From: Maratus speciosus
Lineage: Eukaryota > Arthropoda > Arachnida > Araneae > Salticidae
Length of the DNA: 64,000 bases
NCBI GenBank assembly: GCA_963932465.1
Contig: OZ010795.1
Location: 520,929,451-520,993,450, forward strand
Direction of reading: 5' to 3'
The position numbers were made by a program, and so were the translations under genes. The notes beneath the pieces were generated by a model. It worked only from the letters and a program-made list of their open reading frames with translations. It searched no databases and was not told where the DNA came from. Positions 12,865 through 24,420 of this stretch are shown here, piece by piece. The stretch's first letter is position 1. Every line of letters starts with the position of its first letter.

Positions 12865-12931
12865 GCCGGAGTAGCTCAGTGGTTAGAGCTACTGGAATGC
12901 AGTGGTCCCGGGTTCGATTCCTGGCTCTGGT
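12865..12931 (+). pseudogene. tRNA-like sequence, right arm
   Basis: This is the mirror copy of the left-arm sequence. The acceptor strands GCCGGAG and CTCTGGT still pair (two G-T pairs), the D stem GCTC/GAGC is perfect, and the T stem CCGGG/CCTGG pairs with one wobble. About four bases are missing from the anticodon arm compared with the left copy, so no 7-base anticodon loop can form. Box A and box B remain intact and could in principle recruit RNA polymerase III. Confidence 0.5.
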
Positions 12932-13004
12932 TAATTTTTCACTCCAGTTGGGTTTATGGTATTTATTGTATGTGTGTCTGTAAAATATTTATATATACCT
13001 TTAA

Positions 13005-14425
13005 CTTTTGAATGCAGGCGTTATTTATTCATGTATGTGTATTTTAATATGTATTGTAGTATGTGTGTTTTATAATACTTTACAGTAATATTTAACTTTA
13101 AAAATTTATTTATTTATGGAAGCAGTTAAATTTTATATTATAAAAGCTTAAAATTTCTCTCGACTGTCGCATGCGCCGTTTACTCAAGTAATTTATCTTT
13201 ATTTATGTAAATAGATTCAAATTCAATTTATTTTAATATTTCAGGTATTATATCTTGATCTTTTTTATAATTTGGGATATTACAGTTGTACCATCTAATT
13301 CTTCAACTTCTGTAAGTATATTATTTGTACTTCTAAGAATGAATATTACTATTTTTGCCCCATCATTGAATGATATTACAATAATGCTTTTTGCAAATAT
13401 TTTAAATTATTCTTAAAAGTAACATCTTTTTTGCATAATGTATTAATATATTATTATACGGCTATTTATTGGGAAAATATATTTTTTTGTTTCATTTATA
13501 TATATTTTAGAAAAGACAATGGTAATATCAATGAAAATAAATAAATATTGATTGAGTAACAAAAACTGAATCATATTACCACAGATAAAAAGATACTCAC
13601 AAGAATGGTCTTGATAACTTCTTCCAGTTTCTAAGAATAAATGAAAAATAAATAAACGTGTTTGTTTTGAGAGAAAATCCTCATTTTATAGATTCCATTT
13701 CATGTATTTGCTAACGGTTGAAAGAAGTCGCTTTCTATTCATTTTTATGTTGTTTGCAATGATCTACTTTAAAAGTATTTTCAAAGTTTAAAAGAAAATA
13801 AAGGATATATTGAACAGTATATTATTTAAAGATTTAATACTTATTTGCAAATAGAGTTGATGTATAGTAATTAGTCAAAGTGTATAATTAAAATAAATTT
13901 TTTTATTCTTTCTCTTTCAATAAATATATTTCTTACACTGGAAAAATTATGTTTTTTAATAGTTATAAAAGCAATTAAAAATCTACACATAATTAATATT
14001 TCGTTAAAAATAAATATGTGTCCCATCTCAAGTTCGCCAATAAAATAAAAATAGAAAGGAATATCTCAAACAAGCTTCTATACAAACTGTGTCACTTAAA
14101 CCACAATATTAGAACGTTTTTTACGTCTGAATTTTTTTAACGTTTGAAATTAAAAAAAAAAAGTTCTAAGGCAGCAATTATTTCTCTAAAGTCATACCCA
14201 TGCCAAATTTAATGTTTCTAGTCCTAACAGTTCCGAATAAATCGTAATTTATAAAGTTTTCCGCTCATTCTACACATTAAAATTTAGAATTTTTAAGAAA
14301 CATTTTTAAACGAGCATTTATATCTTAAAAGTATCCACCGTGCAAAATTCTAAGCTTCGATACCAACTGTATCCCATAAATCGAACTTTATAACGTTTTT
14401 TTGCTCCTGCAAGCTTTTAAATTTC

Positions 14426-14472
<47 letters not shown>

Positions 14473-14859
14473 ATCTTCTGACCTCGCATTTCCAATTCTA
14501 ATGTAACAGCCCTGTCAAATTTTAAAATTTTAAGATAATAGAATGAATCGTAATTTAGAATGGTTTTTGTATGTTTTCCAGTCACTTCACACTTTTAAAT
14601 TTCGTACGTTTTAGAAACAGTTCATAGCAAATATTTACATCTTAGCGTAATTACCTCACGAAAGTTTAAATATCACTGAAATCGTAATTTTAGAAAAAAA
14701 TTAGACTATTAGTTGTGTTTTACACACATACAATATAGCCTATCTGTAGCAGATATAGTCACCATCCTTTCGCCACTGTTATTATTGAAATCTGTTGGTT
14801 AGTTGTAGAGATTAGCCCTTACAAACAAACAAACACACAACGAGGCTCCTTTATAATAT
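13005..14859. other. AT-rich, no gene seen
   Basis: AT-rich sequence with a poly(A) run of about 40 bases near 14429-14470. Several sentences of sequence look like diverged repeats (AAATCGTAATTT-type phrases near 14240, 14380, 14550 and 14680), which may be an old tandem array of about 150 bp. No gene seen. Confidence 0.4.
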
Positions 14860-14885
14860 CAGTATCTACTAAAAAACAAATTTTC

Positions 14886-14917
<32 letters not shown>

Positions 14918-15780
14918 GGGAAAGTTGTGGCTAAAAAATAGTGTGATATCAAATTTCCAATCTTATATTACGGTACTTATTTAACATTTTATATTAAAAA
15001 TTTACCATACGTAAGTCGAGTACCTAAGTATGCGTTGATAGAAAGCCTTTTCTCCTTTACTAAATACATCATAACGTGTTTCTGAAAATTAATCTTTTTT
15101 AAATTATACATGATGGGCTTGGCGGCCATTTTTCCATATTTTACACAAATTTCTAAGCACACAAGTACAATGTTAAGATCGGAAATTCGAAATTGTTGTT
15201 AAAGCAAACATTTTACTCTTTTAATTTATGGAAATGAGTGCTTAGAAATTTGTGTCTTAAAATAAAGTTGAAGTAACTTCAGGTTTCATCTTATGATTCT
15301 TTTTTTTTGGAGGGGGTTAATTAATTAGTTAAAGCAGTAAAAATCAATTTTCTTTTTTTCAAAATAAAAGACTTTCTTAATTTGTCTGTCTGTAGCCAAA
15401 ACTAGAAGTTCAAAATCCTTAATAATGCAAACATATTACGAGCTTGTCTGCTTAGAAATTTGTGTAAAATATGGAAAGATGGCCGCCAAGCCCATCATGC
15501 ATAATTAAAACAAATAATTTTCAGAAACACGTTATGATGTATTTAGTAAAGGAGAAAAGGCTTTCTATCAACGCATACTTAGGTACTCGATTTACGTATG
15601 GTAAATTTTTAATAAAAAATTTTAAATAAGTACCATAATATAAGCTTGGAAATTTGATATCACACTATTTTTTAGCCACAACTTCCCCCCTTTTTTTTTT
15701 TTTTTTTTTTTTTTTGCTTGGCTTTTTTTGCTTGGCTTTTTTTTTTTTACTTTTGAAAAGTTGTTTTTTAGCAGATATCA
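14860..15780. mobile_element. Foldback element with 300-bp arms
   Basis: The left arm (14860-15160) and right arm (15449-15780) are reverse complements, including CAGTATCTACTAAAAAAC at the edge, a long A tract in one arm opposite a T tract in the other, and AAAGGCTTTCTATCAACGC-type sequence. The inner edge reads GGCTTGGCGGCCATTTTTCC. A third copy of GTGCTTAGAAATTTGTGT lies in the loop at 15238. No coding sequence. The right arm carries extra copies of GCTTGGC inside the T tract. Confidence 0.75.
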
Positions 15781-16976
15781 GTTCTTTTTTTTTAAACAGA
15801 TTATATATAATTGAAATAATTCTACTCGCTAAAATTAGTCCTTGTATAACCTTTATAAGCAGGGAACAAACACAATACTATACATTTTGTTTACCTATCA
15901 TTCATTTTTTAGAGAAATTAATAATTTAAAAGTAAGGAAAGTCAATTTCTTCTTTCAAAGTATCAGTCTTTCCCAACTTATATCGCCTTAAAATTTTCTA
16001 TGAAAGATGAAAATTTAGTAAAAATCAAATAGAGTCAAAATAAAATATATATTTACAGTTAGTCTGTCAGTTAATTGTTTGTTCTAACTTTTTTTTGCTG
16101 ACGGTTTTGCAAAATAAATTTACCTTTACAAAAAGCTACGGATAATCCGAGAATGAAGCTCCGCAGGCATCTAAAGAATTTAAGATCTGTCTAAGGAAGT
16201 AAATCTAGCAATTCTAGACATGATGATGAAACATTTTTGATAAAAAAAAAATCTAAAAATTTAAAGATATAAACTGTACATATAACTTCATCTTCATTTA
16301 GATCGTGTTATAGAGAAGAAAGAATAAATATGTAATTTTACTTAAGTCTGTTTATCCAGACCTATTTGCATAAATGTGAGAATATAATTTCGTATAAAAA
16401 TTCCCGTAAATTGATTAACTTTAATAGTCTATTATTAAAGCCGCATAAACATTAGAATTAAAAATTTTTCAGTTAAAATTTGCGTGAAATCTATAGTCTT
16501 ATCGTTCGTCAAATTTGTTTTATGTTCTTTTTAATACCCAGACACCTTTTTTAAACTCTGACAAAAGATCACAGAAATACTGAAGTTATCCAAATACTGA
16601 TATCTTTCTATCGTATTTCTTTTTTTGAGGGGGGGGGGGCAGGGATGAGGAAGTGCGCTTAAGAACTCCGTTTTGTTCTTAGAATTCTGAATTAATCATT
16701 GAAAAGATCTACCTACATAAGTCTTGTTGCAGGATTTTCATTAGCTAAGAGTTGCATCAATTTATACATCATGTGAATATATTAAATTACTTTTGTAAAA
16801 TACTAGATGAGAGCCATTGATATTTTCAGAGCATTTACCTACATTTTAAACTTAAGTCATTTACAACTATTCATTAATTTTCTATACGAATTAAAGAAGT
16901 CGTTGTTTCCATGGAAACTGTACCTTTCATTATTGCTTGTTTTTTGTTTGTTTTAATGAACACATATATATCAAAT
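15781..16976. other. AT-rich, no gene seen
   Basis: No recognisable gene, RNA or element edge. A G-run lies near 16627-16640. Confidence 0.45.
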
Positions 16977-16980
16977 CACG

Positions 16981-17070
16981 TGGGGATCACGGCGGGATTC
17001 AAACCCGCCCCCACCTACGCTCTCAAGCGATTAGCGGCGTAGTGTCTTATCCACTCAGCCACGGTGTGCC
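16981..17070 (-). pseudogene. tRNA-Ser-like SINE head or pseudogene
   Basis: On the - strand the sequence reads GTGGCTGAGTGGATAAG (box A), then an anticodon region with CCGCTAATCGC (GCT, serine), a long variable arm (TGAGAGCGTAGGTGGG region) and GGTTTGAATCC (box B) within a perfect GCGGG/CCCGC T stem. The long variable arm and GCT anticodon suit tRNA-Ser. The acceptor stem does not pair well, so a working tRNA is unlikely. It more likely is the head of a tRNA-Ser-derived SINE or a tRNA pseudogene. Confidence 0.55.
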
Positions 17071-17470
17071 ACTATTGCTTTCTCTAATACCCAGATACTC
17101 AAATTTAACCAGCTGCGCTTAGAATCATGCTCAGATTTCTTGATTGCCACCACTTATTATAAACGGTAAAATTCCCTTTGTTTACGCCTTAATAAATATG
17201 TCATTAAATAAGGCGCATTTTACAATTTCAAAAAAAGTGGTGCCAATCAAGTATTTGAATTAAAAAAAGTAGCCCATCTGGCAACACTGTGTTAGAGTGG
17301 TGACATATGTACAAGTCGTATACTCATATTCAATTTTTTGTCAAAAGTACAGTAACTCAGTTTTCAGTAATAGACGTGGAAAATTTCGATTAAACTAACC
17401 AGAAAAGTTAAAAAACACTGGCTTTCTGATTTGATTTTATTCAAAATAGTCTTAACAAACAAAAGTTAAT

Positions 17471-17647
17471 GTCCGGATCCAGATAAATTTTTCTCTGTTA
17501 GTAAAATTAGATTGACCAATGAGTAGCCTCCATTCTTGCAGGCTTTTCGGTGTTTACTGCAAACATAAAAAAAGTTTTCAAAAATGCAGGCTTCTGATTG
17601 ATCAATCTCATCTCGCTAATAGCGTAAAATCTATATTGATCCCGGTC
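17471..17647. mobile_element. MITE of the GGCCGGGATC family, copy 1
   Basis: Ends read GTCCGGATCCAGATAAATTT on the left and ATCTATATTGATCCCGGTC on the right, which are imperfect inverted copies. Next to the ends are matching inner blocks TTTTTCTCTGTTAG and CTAATAGCG. Related copies are at 19484-19594 and 21539-21636. No coding capacity. Confidence 0.6.
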
Positions 17648-17652
17648 TATTC

Positions 17653-17852
17653 AACGCCCTTTAAATATTCGAGAAAGCCTTGACACGCGTCAGGAGAATA
17701 TCACACAAAGCAGGCAAAACAAAGAAGAAAAATCATTCATTGGTTCGTTCATATCCACGAGCCAATGAATGAGTTTGTTCCTTTGTTTTGCCTGCTTTTT
17801 GTGATGTTTTCGTGACGCGTGTCAAGACTTTCTCAAATATCTAGGGGGCGTT
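17653..17852. mobile_element. 200-bp foldback MITE
   Basis: Nearly full-length palindrome: AACGCCCTTTAAATATTCGA at the left is matched by TCAAATATCTAGGGGGCGTT at the right, and the arms continue through TTGACACGCGTCA and GCAGGCAAAACAAAG to a loop of about 50 bp centred at 17755. It abuts the previous MITE. A target duplication is not clear. Confidence 0.7.
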
Positions 17853-18433
17853 AGTTTATTTCACCATCATGAAGCTATGAAAGGAGAGGAGCAGACATGT
17901 CAATCTTCTCGTGTGAAAACTACATAAAAAACGTGTTCTTTCCCCCTCTTCTGCCCTTTTCTTTCTTGATTTTGACCGATAGCAGCCCATTTAGCAGTCT
18001 CCAGTGCAAGATGCCGCTATATATGGCGGACGCAAGGGGGAGGGTGTTAGCGTGGCCAATGACATAATAGGCCAGTTCATGACGTTTAAAAGTCACAATG
18101 AGTTGGATCATCTTTACACGATGGCGTACAAAGTGGTGCGCCGATTTTCTTGTGTCTATTGCCATGTACAGATAATCAACTCCGTGTGACGTGATGAGCT
18201 GTCCACACTTTAGGAACAGTTTCAAATGATGCCATCTATATCTACTTCGTGGCAAATGAAAAAGAGAGGCTACCGCGGTGCTGCAGCATCTAGAATATAT
18301 AGTGTGAAAATCCAATCAGTCGATCACAGCGATATCTGCAGGATATTTCCCAAAACTCCAAGACAATTTGGTCTAGACGCTGTAACATTTTTTTTTCTTT
18401 TACGTTTTATTAACATACATCTGACCTGTTTTA

Positions 18434-18850
18434 CAGCGCCTAGAACATACAGTGTGGAAAACGGCTATTCCTATAATGCTTTAAAAAAAGCTAAAAACTT
18501 GTATCCCATAAATCTCCAACAATGTTCAGCGGCAATATGCTGATACGAGCGCCATCTCTAACTCTTTTCAATATAAACTCTGTGTTTTCAAAAATTATAG
18601 AATGTTAAATATCGAAAACTATAAATATAAGATATTTTGGTCTGTTATAAGCTAATTTAGTTAAGGAATGACATGAAATAGGTTAAAGGGTCTCTTTTAG
18701 AATGTCTATCTTTTTTAAATCACTACGATGGCGCTACGATCGACATTTTGTTATTCAGCGTTGTACATTTCGTTGCACATTTATGGGATTCAATTTTTTA
18801 GCACTATTTTGTAGCCATTTTCCACACTGTATCTTCTAGGCGCTGTACCC
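18434..18850. mobile_element. Foldback MITE of the AGCGCCTAGAA family
   Basis: Inverted ends ACAGCGCCTAGAACATACAG and CTGTATCTTCTAGGCGCTGT. The arms continue through GTGTGGAAAA, GGCTATT, TTTAGC and TATCCCATAAAT before an AT-rich middle. Many partial relatives sit around it (see the cluster entry). The open frame across the left arm is a by-product. Confidence 0.7.
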
Positions 18851-19483
18851 GTGTGCTTGGCGTCAAACCCGCTGTAATAATACGATGTTTACTTTGAAAT
18901 TTGAAAATATATCGCAGATGTCGCTGCGATCATCTCCCTGGATTTCAGCATCAGTGCACATTTAAGGGATACACTTTTTAACGGTTCTTGGATAGCAAAT
19001 TTCCACATTATGTATTCTAGACGCTATAGCGGTGCATTACACGTGTCTCTTTCTTCTTTAAAAAATATCCTGCAGATGTCGATGCAAATGACTGTTTGGA
19101 ATTCGACATCGTTGTACATTTAAGGGATTCAATACTTCCGCGCTTTTTTAAGTATTGCTGGGATAGTCAATTTCTACAACATATAATCTAGACGCTATAA
19201 CGGAGCAATAGTTTCTGGAAGGTATAGTTTAAAAATCGGCTTATTAAAAAGGTGCTAAAAAATTGTATCCCATAAATGTTGAACGAGGCTGAACGACTAA
19301 TGTCGATTACAGCGAAATATGGTAATTCTAACGTAACTATTTCAAAAGAAAACGTTTCGCTTAGAGAAGATCTAGAAAATGTTGCTCCTATCGACATTTG
19401 TCATTCAGCATTTTTCAATATTTATGGGATTCAATTTTTAGCACTTTTTAAAGCATTACTGGAATAGCCGGTTTCCACACTAT

Positions 19484-19594
19484 GACCGTGATCTAGGTAG
19501 ATTTTTCTCTGTTATCGTAACGAGACTGACCAATCAGAAGCCAAAATTTTTGCTAACTTTTCACTGTTTTCAAAAATGTACCTGGATCCCGGCC
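19484..19594. mobile_element. MITE of the GGCCGGGATC family, copy 2, nested
   Basis: Runs from GACCGTGATCTAGGTAG to ACCTGGATCCCGGCC. It lies inside the terminus of an AGCGCCTAGAA-family copy: the left flank is TTTCCACACTAT and the right flank is TATATTTCTAGACGCTATC, so removing it rebuilds the usual terminus. TAT (or TA) is repeated on both sides, which would be its target duplication. Confidence 0.65.
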
Positions 19595-19956
19595 TATATT
19601 TCTAGACGCTATCGCTGAGCTCAGGAATAGTACAGAAAGCAAACTCCGTATTTTGATACATTAAGGCCGGGATCTAATTAGGAACAAGTATGTCTCTATA
19701 AAGAAGTAGCGACATACGGCCAATAAATGTTTATTGGTAAAAGTGATAAAAACAAATCGTTAAAGTTCATTGCGAGCATGCCATTACCGTCAAGCTAATG
19801 CATGTTGAATTATTTCCCTAGTCTAATAGAGATCGTCCATGCGCGTATCTTATAATGGAGGATATCCCAAACATGGTTTCGGGTCTGAAAAAGTCACGTG
19901 GTACCGGTAATTTATCCAAAGAATTTCTAACTGATAAGAAGGGAAACAAGAAACTA

Positions 19957-20115
19957 CACTGTTAAAAATATCGTGAAAAATTACATCTGTTCTTAAAGGT
20001 TCTCTATTTTCTGACGAATGAGAACGCTACATAAACGCCTATGAAGCGTTCTCATTGTCAGAATACAGATAGCCTTTAAGAGTAGAGGTAATTTTTCACG
20101 ATATTTTTAACAGTG
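19957..20115. mobile_element. Tc1/mariner-type MITE, 159 bp
   Basis: Perfect inverted ends CACTGTTAAAAATATCGTGA and TCACGATATTTTTAACAGTG, extended by AAAATTAC/GTAATTTT. TA flanks both ends (19955-19956 and 20116-20117). The arms continue with TCTGTTCTTAAAGG and CCTTTAAGAGTAGAG, and inner copies of GAGAACGCT and AGCGTTCTC. TA duplications and a CACTG terminus point to Tc1/mariner mobilisation. Confidence 0.8.
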
Positions 20116-20660
20116 TACTACTGCTTTCTCCCATGAACTGTTTCATTGGCTGGCGGGGATTTACATTACGTAGATGGAGCCTTCCCTTCTTTAAGCTAGA
20201 CGTTCTTGCCTTGACCATGTGATCATAACGTAGATTGAATATCCACTATTCAAGAAAGCGGATTGCCGTACTTTCGACAAAAACTTGAAATGAGCGTGCC
20301 TCCGGGGCATATATCACCACTCTTATGTATAAAGGCTCTCTGTTATGGTGTTGTTTCTCATACAGCGCCTAGAGTACATTGTGTGGAAATATGCTATCCA
20401 AACAGTTCTAAAAATTTGTATCCCTTAAATGTGCGATGATACTGCTAAAATTTCAAGTGTCGATCGCAGCGACATCTGCGGGATTTTCGTATTACTATTA
20501 TTACATTGTACAGACTAGCAATTTCTTGCAGTTGCAGAAAATATCCTGCAGATGTCGCTGCGATCTGCATATTGCAGCAGTATCATTGAACATTTAAGGG
20601 ATACAATATTTTAGCGTTTTTGGCACCATGAACTAAGCATCCATGGCACTAAGAAAATGA

Positions 20661-21538
20661 CTCAAAACTTTTATGACATAGGCCGGGATCAAAGACATTT
20701 AAGATACATAGACAGGCGATTCCCATTTAAAATTATGCGAAATCATGGCAGCTATCTGAAATAAATTGAAACACCAGAACCGCGAGGTTTGTACGTCAGC
20801 TGTGGTTATTTACCATTAAGTGCTATGGCTAGAATGAGCTTAAAAATGAATTTTTATCAAAATATATAAAGTTTATAGCATATCTTTTTACATGAAGCTA
20901 TTTTTTATAGCTAAATATGCGTTATAAGTATTGAATTTTCAGAAATAAAGTTGAATAAGGCGATTTATTAATAATTTTACGGATGGTATGTTTGAAAATG
21001 AGTACCAAATTTTAACATGCCTTATAAACCTAAATAAAGACGAAGTTTATATGGAAACAGATTGTTAAACATTATAATTCCACCTTTTTTTAAGTTTGAC
21101 TTACAAATCGTAACTGGTAAGGAAGTTTAGATTAAAGATAGCAACTGTAACATAATAATAGTAATTTAAAAATTTTTAAATTACTTGTAAAGAAATCTAC
21201 GTTTGTTAAACTAATTTTTATGCAAAAAGAAAATTAAAAAAATGCGTGTTAACGAAAGCAACACTATATTTTTATCCTTGTAGGATGTTTATTGAAATAC
21301 TTACTTGCTATACGAAAAAAAACAAAAGAATTGATGAATAATAAGGTATTTTTTTTTAAAGGCCTAAATGAAATAGGGTAGACTAATACTTAATGATCCG
21401 CAATGACAAAATATGCTGAAAAAAGCATTTTCTTAGGTAAATTAAAATATAAAACATATATACTGCCGTACAACAGCTGTGGTCAAAATTCCTCAGTTAA
21501 ACGGACAGTTTGCAGGTCTATGTATCTTAAAAGTCTTT
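20661..21538. other. AT-rich, no gene seen
   Basis: Starts with a lone GGCCGGGATC terminus at 20682. The remainder is AT-rich without recognisable genes. Confidence 0.4.
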
Positions 21539-21636
21539 GGCCGGGATCCAGAAACAGAAAAAATTCTCAAACATTCTGGCTTCTGATTGGTCAAACTCAT
21601 TTCGCTAACAGCGAAAAATCTATCTGGATCTCGGCC
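21539..21636. mobile_element. MITE of the GGCCGGGATC family, copy 3
   Basis: Ends GGCCGGGATCCAGA and TCTGGATCTCGGCC are inverted with one mismatch over 14 bp. The inside shares TTCTGATTGGTCAAACTCAT and CGCTAACAGCG with copies 1 and 2. At 98 bp it is the shortest copy. Confidence 0.7.
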
Positions 21637-22328
21637 ATAGTTTTCTTCGATGAAATCAATGCAAAAGGATAATATAAAAGAAAAGTATAAGATTTCTAAA
21701 ATGTTTTGGCAGGTTTATCGCTATTTGGCATAATTTGTAAACTGTAGAATTAATTAACAGTTTTTCGCTAATTAAGAATAGAAAATTTGTGTTTTTAAAG
21801 CTGAATTTTATAAAAGCACGTAGATTGAGTAAATATCTGTCCAAAAATCCAATCCTTACTTTTTTCTGCCCATTATTTAAGTCTCTACCTCGATTGAAAC
21901 ATAAGTTGTGACGAAGAAAATAAATCTGTCATTTTCACTATCTCGACGTTATTTAAAAAAATCTATATATCTGTTTATAATTAATTTATGAGGATGCATT
22001 TGATCTCAAATTGAAGATCTTCTTGATTAGGTCCTTTTGGTTTTAGTTTTATTTTTCTGCGATGATTGGTTCTTTTGATATGGGAAATTTTACGCTGGCA
22101 TTTTTGGTCAATTTAACATGGAGAAGTTGCCTTCAGTATAATAAGCAGTTACGGTGTCTTGCGTTTTATTCTTGGCGTTTGTGTGTTTGGCGAGGTTAAC
22201 ATTTTTTTTCAGCTTGGCTTGGCAGAACGACCGTCCTGCTTGACATATTTCAATAGCACAGAATTTTCATATATTTTTACACTTATTTTGTTATTAAAAA
22301 AGCAAATGAAATACAAGTTGGGGCTTAA

Positions 22329-22330
22329 TA

Positions 22331-22384
<54 letters not shown>

Positions 22385-22386
22385 TT
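22329..22386. repeat. (TAA)n microsatellite
   Basis: An almost perfect AAT trinucleotide run. It generates poly-asparagine and poly-isoleucine frames that should not be called genes. Confidence 0.9.
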
Positions 22387-22539
22387 ATATAATTTCAAGT
22401 CAATAGTCGAGTGTTTTATAAAATACCTTTTTTCTAAAAATTTGCTTTGTCGTTTATGGATAAACCATAACTTATTCTTTAATAACATTTTGTTTTAAAT
22501 TTTCATTGATTTATAAGAACAATTAAATTTTCTTTTGTA

Positions 22540-22542
<3 letters not shown>

Positions 22543-22581
<39 letters not shown>
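22543..22581. repeat. (TA)n microsatellite
   Basis: Uninterrupted TA dinucleotide run in AT-rich sequence. Comparable runs lie at 9950-9988, 41797-41820 and 62035-62056. Confidence 0.9.
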
Positions 22582-22587
<6 letters not shown>

Positions 22588-22845
22588 TCCTATGGCGTTG
22601 GCGATTTAATGATAACCAGCCTTTACATTTTCATTTTCAGTTTGTCTAAATAATTTGCGTAATTGTAAACATTTCACGATATTCAATAATGCTATGTAAT
22701 ATTTTTGTTCCACATATTATCATCCTTTTTAACTACTTGTTAACATGCTTTTGTTGTAAAGTACACTATTCTATTTGTAATAAATGATCCCTTATTCTAC
22801 TGACGGAAAATTTTCTAATGGTGAATTATAACGGTCAGGTTTTTT

Positions 22846-24420
22846 ACTTTCTTCTATCTTCAATAGAAGAAAGTATTGTAATCGAAATTTTTTTCGACTT
22901 CCGGTTTTCGACGGATTTGCATGTTTTAGGGGTCAGAGATTCCAAAAAACATGTTTATAGAAAATGTCTGTCTGTCTGTGTGTCCGTCTGTCCGTCTGTC
23001 CGTCCGTCCGTCTGTCCGTCTGTCAGTCTGTCAGTCTGTCCGTCTGTCCGTCTGTCTGTCGCCATTGTACCATCAAAAAGTGTATGAAGTTATGTATAGA
23101 ATTAAACCAAAATTTTATTATAAGTTTTTGGCTATGGCAAGCAGGTCCTCGCGGAATTTGGAAAAAATTCGCCGGTAGGGGGCGCTGATATAAAAATTTT
23201 TGTGCGATTTTGAATATTGTACCATCCAAAAGTGTATGTAGTTATGCATAGAATTGAACCAAATTTTTAGTTTAAGTTTTTGGATATGGCAAGCGGGTCC
23301 TCCCTGAATTTGGAAAAAATTCGCCGGTAGGGGTCGCTGTAATAGCGATTTTTGTGCGATTTTGAATATTGTACCATTCAAAAGTGTATGGAGTTATGCA
23401 TAGAATTGAACCAAATTTTTATTTTAAGTTTTTGGATATGGCAAGCAGGTCCTCCCTAATTTGGAAAAAAATTCGCTGGTAGGGGGCGCTGTAATAGCGA
23501 TTTTTGTGCGATTTTGAATATTGCACCATCGAAAAGCGTATGAAGTTATGCATAGAATTGAACCAAAAAAAATTTTAAGTTCTTGGCTATGGCAAGGATG
23601 TCCTCCCTTAATTTGTAAAAAAATCGCTCGTAGAGGGCGCTGTAATAGCGATTTTTGTACAATTTTTGTGCCGTTTTGAATATTGTACCGCCGAAAAGTG
23701 TATGAAGTTATGCATAGAATTGAACCAAATTTTATGTGTTTATTTTTGGTCATGTCACGAAGGTCCTCCCTGAATTTGGAAAAATTCTGCCGGAAGGGGG
23801 CACTATAATTGCGATGCCTGTACCATTTTCATTATTGTACCATCGAAAAGTGTATGAAGTTATCCATATAATTGAACCAAATTTTTTGTGCACGTTTCTG
23901 GCTATGGCAAACAAGTCCTCCCTGAACTTCAAAAAATTCCGAAAGAAGGGGTCGCTATAATTCCGACCTCTGTGCCATTTTCATTATTGTACCATCGAAC
24001 AGCGTATAAAATTATGCATACAATTGAACCAAAATGTTTGTGCTTGTTTTTGGCTTTGGCCAACAGGTTCTCCTTGAATTTGGAAATATTGCGCGGTAAA
24101 GGGGCTCCGTGCTAGCGATTTTTGTATACTTTTCTTGATTTTTCGTAGTTCTATTGTGCATCGGCGGCTCATGCAGCGGCGGGATCTCGCTACCTGCTAT
24201 GCCGGCTATTCGCAAACGGCTGATAACGACAGAATAAGGAAAATTAATAATTTTAACAAATATCATGATATAGATTAACTCGTTTTTAGTCCGTTTAATT
24301 GACTTGGGCAGAAATTTAAGATGAAAATCAAAGTTGGTATAGTATTGAACTAATAATATAGAAGTATTAACATGTGTAACTAGGTTTTGAAATATTAAGA
24401 TGTATAAGATAGAAGAAAGT
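22846..24420. mobile_element. Tandem-repeat TIR element, copy B
   Basis: Perfect 15-bp inverted ends, ACTTTCTTCTATCTT and AAGATAGAAGAAAGT. Inside the left end is a second AGAAGAAAG that can pair locally, then GACTTCCGGTTTTCGAC. A (GTCTGTCC)n tract fills 22966-23061. Seven units of about 150-160 bp follow, starting near 23066, 23218, 23370, 23522, 23684, 23836 and 23988, each with TGTACCATCGAAAAGTGTATG, TTTTGGCTATGGCAAG and AATTCGCCGG...GGCGCT. The 3' module (CGGCGGCTCATGCAGCG, 24161) is shared with copy A. Frames here are repeat translations. The superfamily is unknown. Confidence 0.75.

Larger units (their letters stand above)
12601..13004. repeat. 400-bp palindrome with a tRNA-like sequence in each arm
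   Basis: Left arm and right arm are near-complete reverse complements, from AAAGGTATAC (12601) inward to CCAAGTTGGGGAAG (12785-12798) and back from CTTCCCCAACTTGG to ATATACCTTTAA (about 13003). The unpaired centre is only about 19 bp. Each arm contains a tRNA-like segment with intact box A and box B. The shape could be a foldback transposon that captured a tRNA or SINE, or head-to-head copies of one SINE-like unit. No clear target duplication was found. Confidence 0.8.
18226..20660. repeat. Cluster of AGCGCCTAGAA-family MITE copies
   Basis: The same modules recur in both orientations: TCTAGACGCTAT or TCTAGGCGCTGT ends (near 18374, 18837, 19017, 19188, 19601, 20364), a TATCCC(A/T)TAAATG block (18500, 18780, 18960, 19120, 19268, 19427, 20420, 20595), and CGCAGCGACATCTGC blocks (18330, 18915, 19077, 20467, 20548). 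These are full or partial copies of one family packed within 2.4 kb and mixed with two other MITEs. No host gene is supported here. Confidence 0.65.

Noticed and set aside
16981..17070. Working tRNA-Ser gene
   Set aside because: Box A, box B and the long variable arm are good, but the acceptor stem does not pair.
17920..18543. Frames of 105-131 codons on both strands
   Set aside because: They overlap MITE-family repeats and show no motif; frame length is explained by locally higher GC.
22159..22488. Frames with poly-asparagine and poly-isoleucine
   Set aside because: Produced by the (TAA)n microsatellite on the two strands.
22966..24150. Regularly spaced repeats that might suggest CRISPR
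   Set aside because: The units are contiguous 150-160 bp tandem repeats without unique spacers, in eukaryotic-type DNA.
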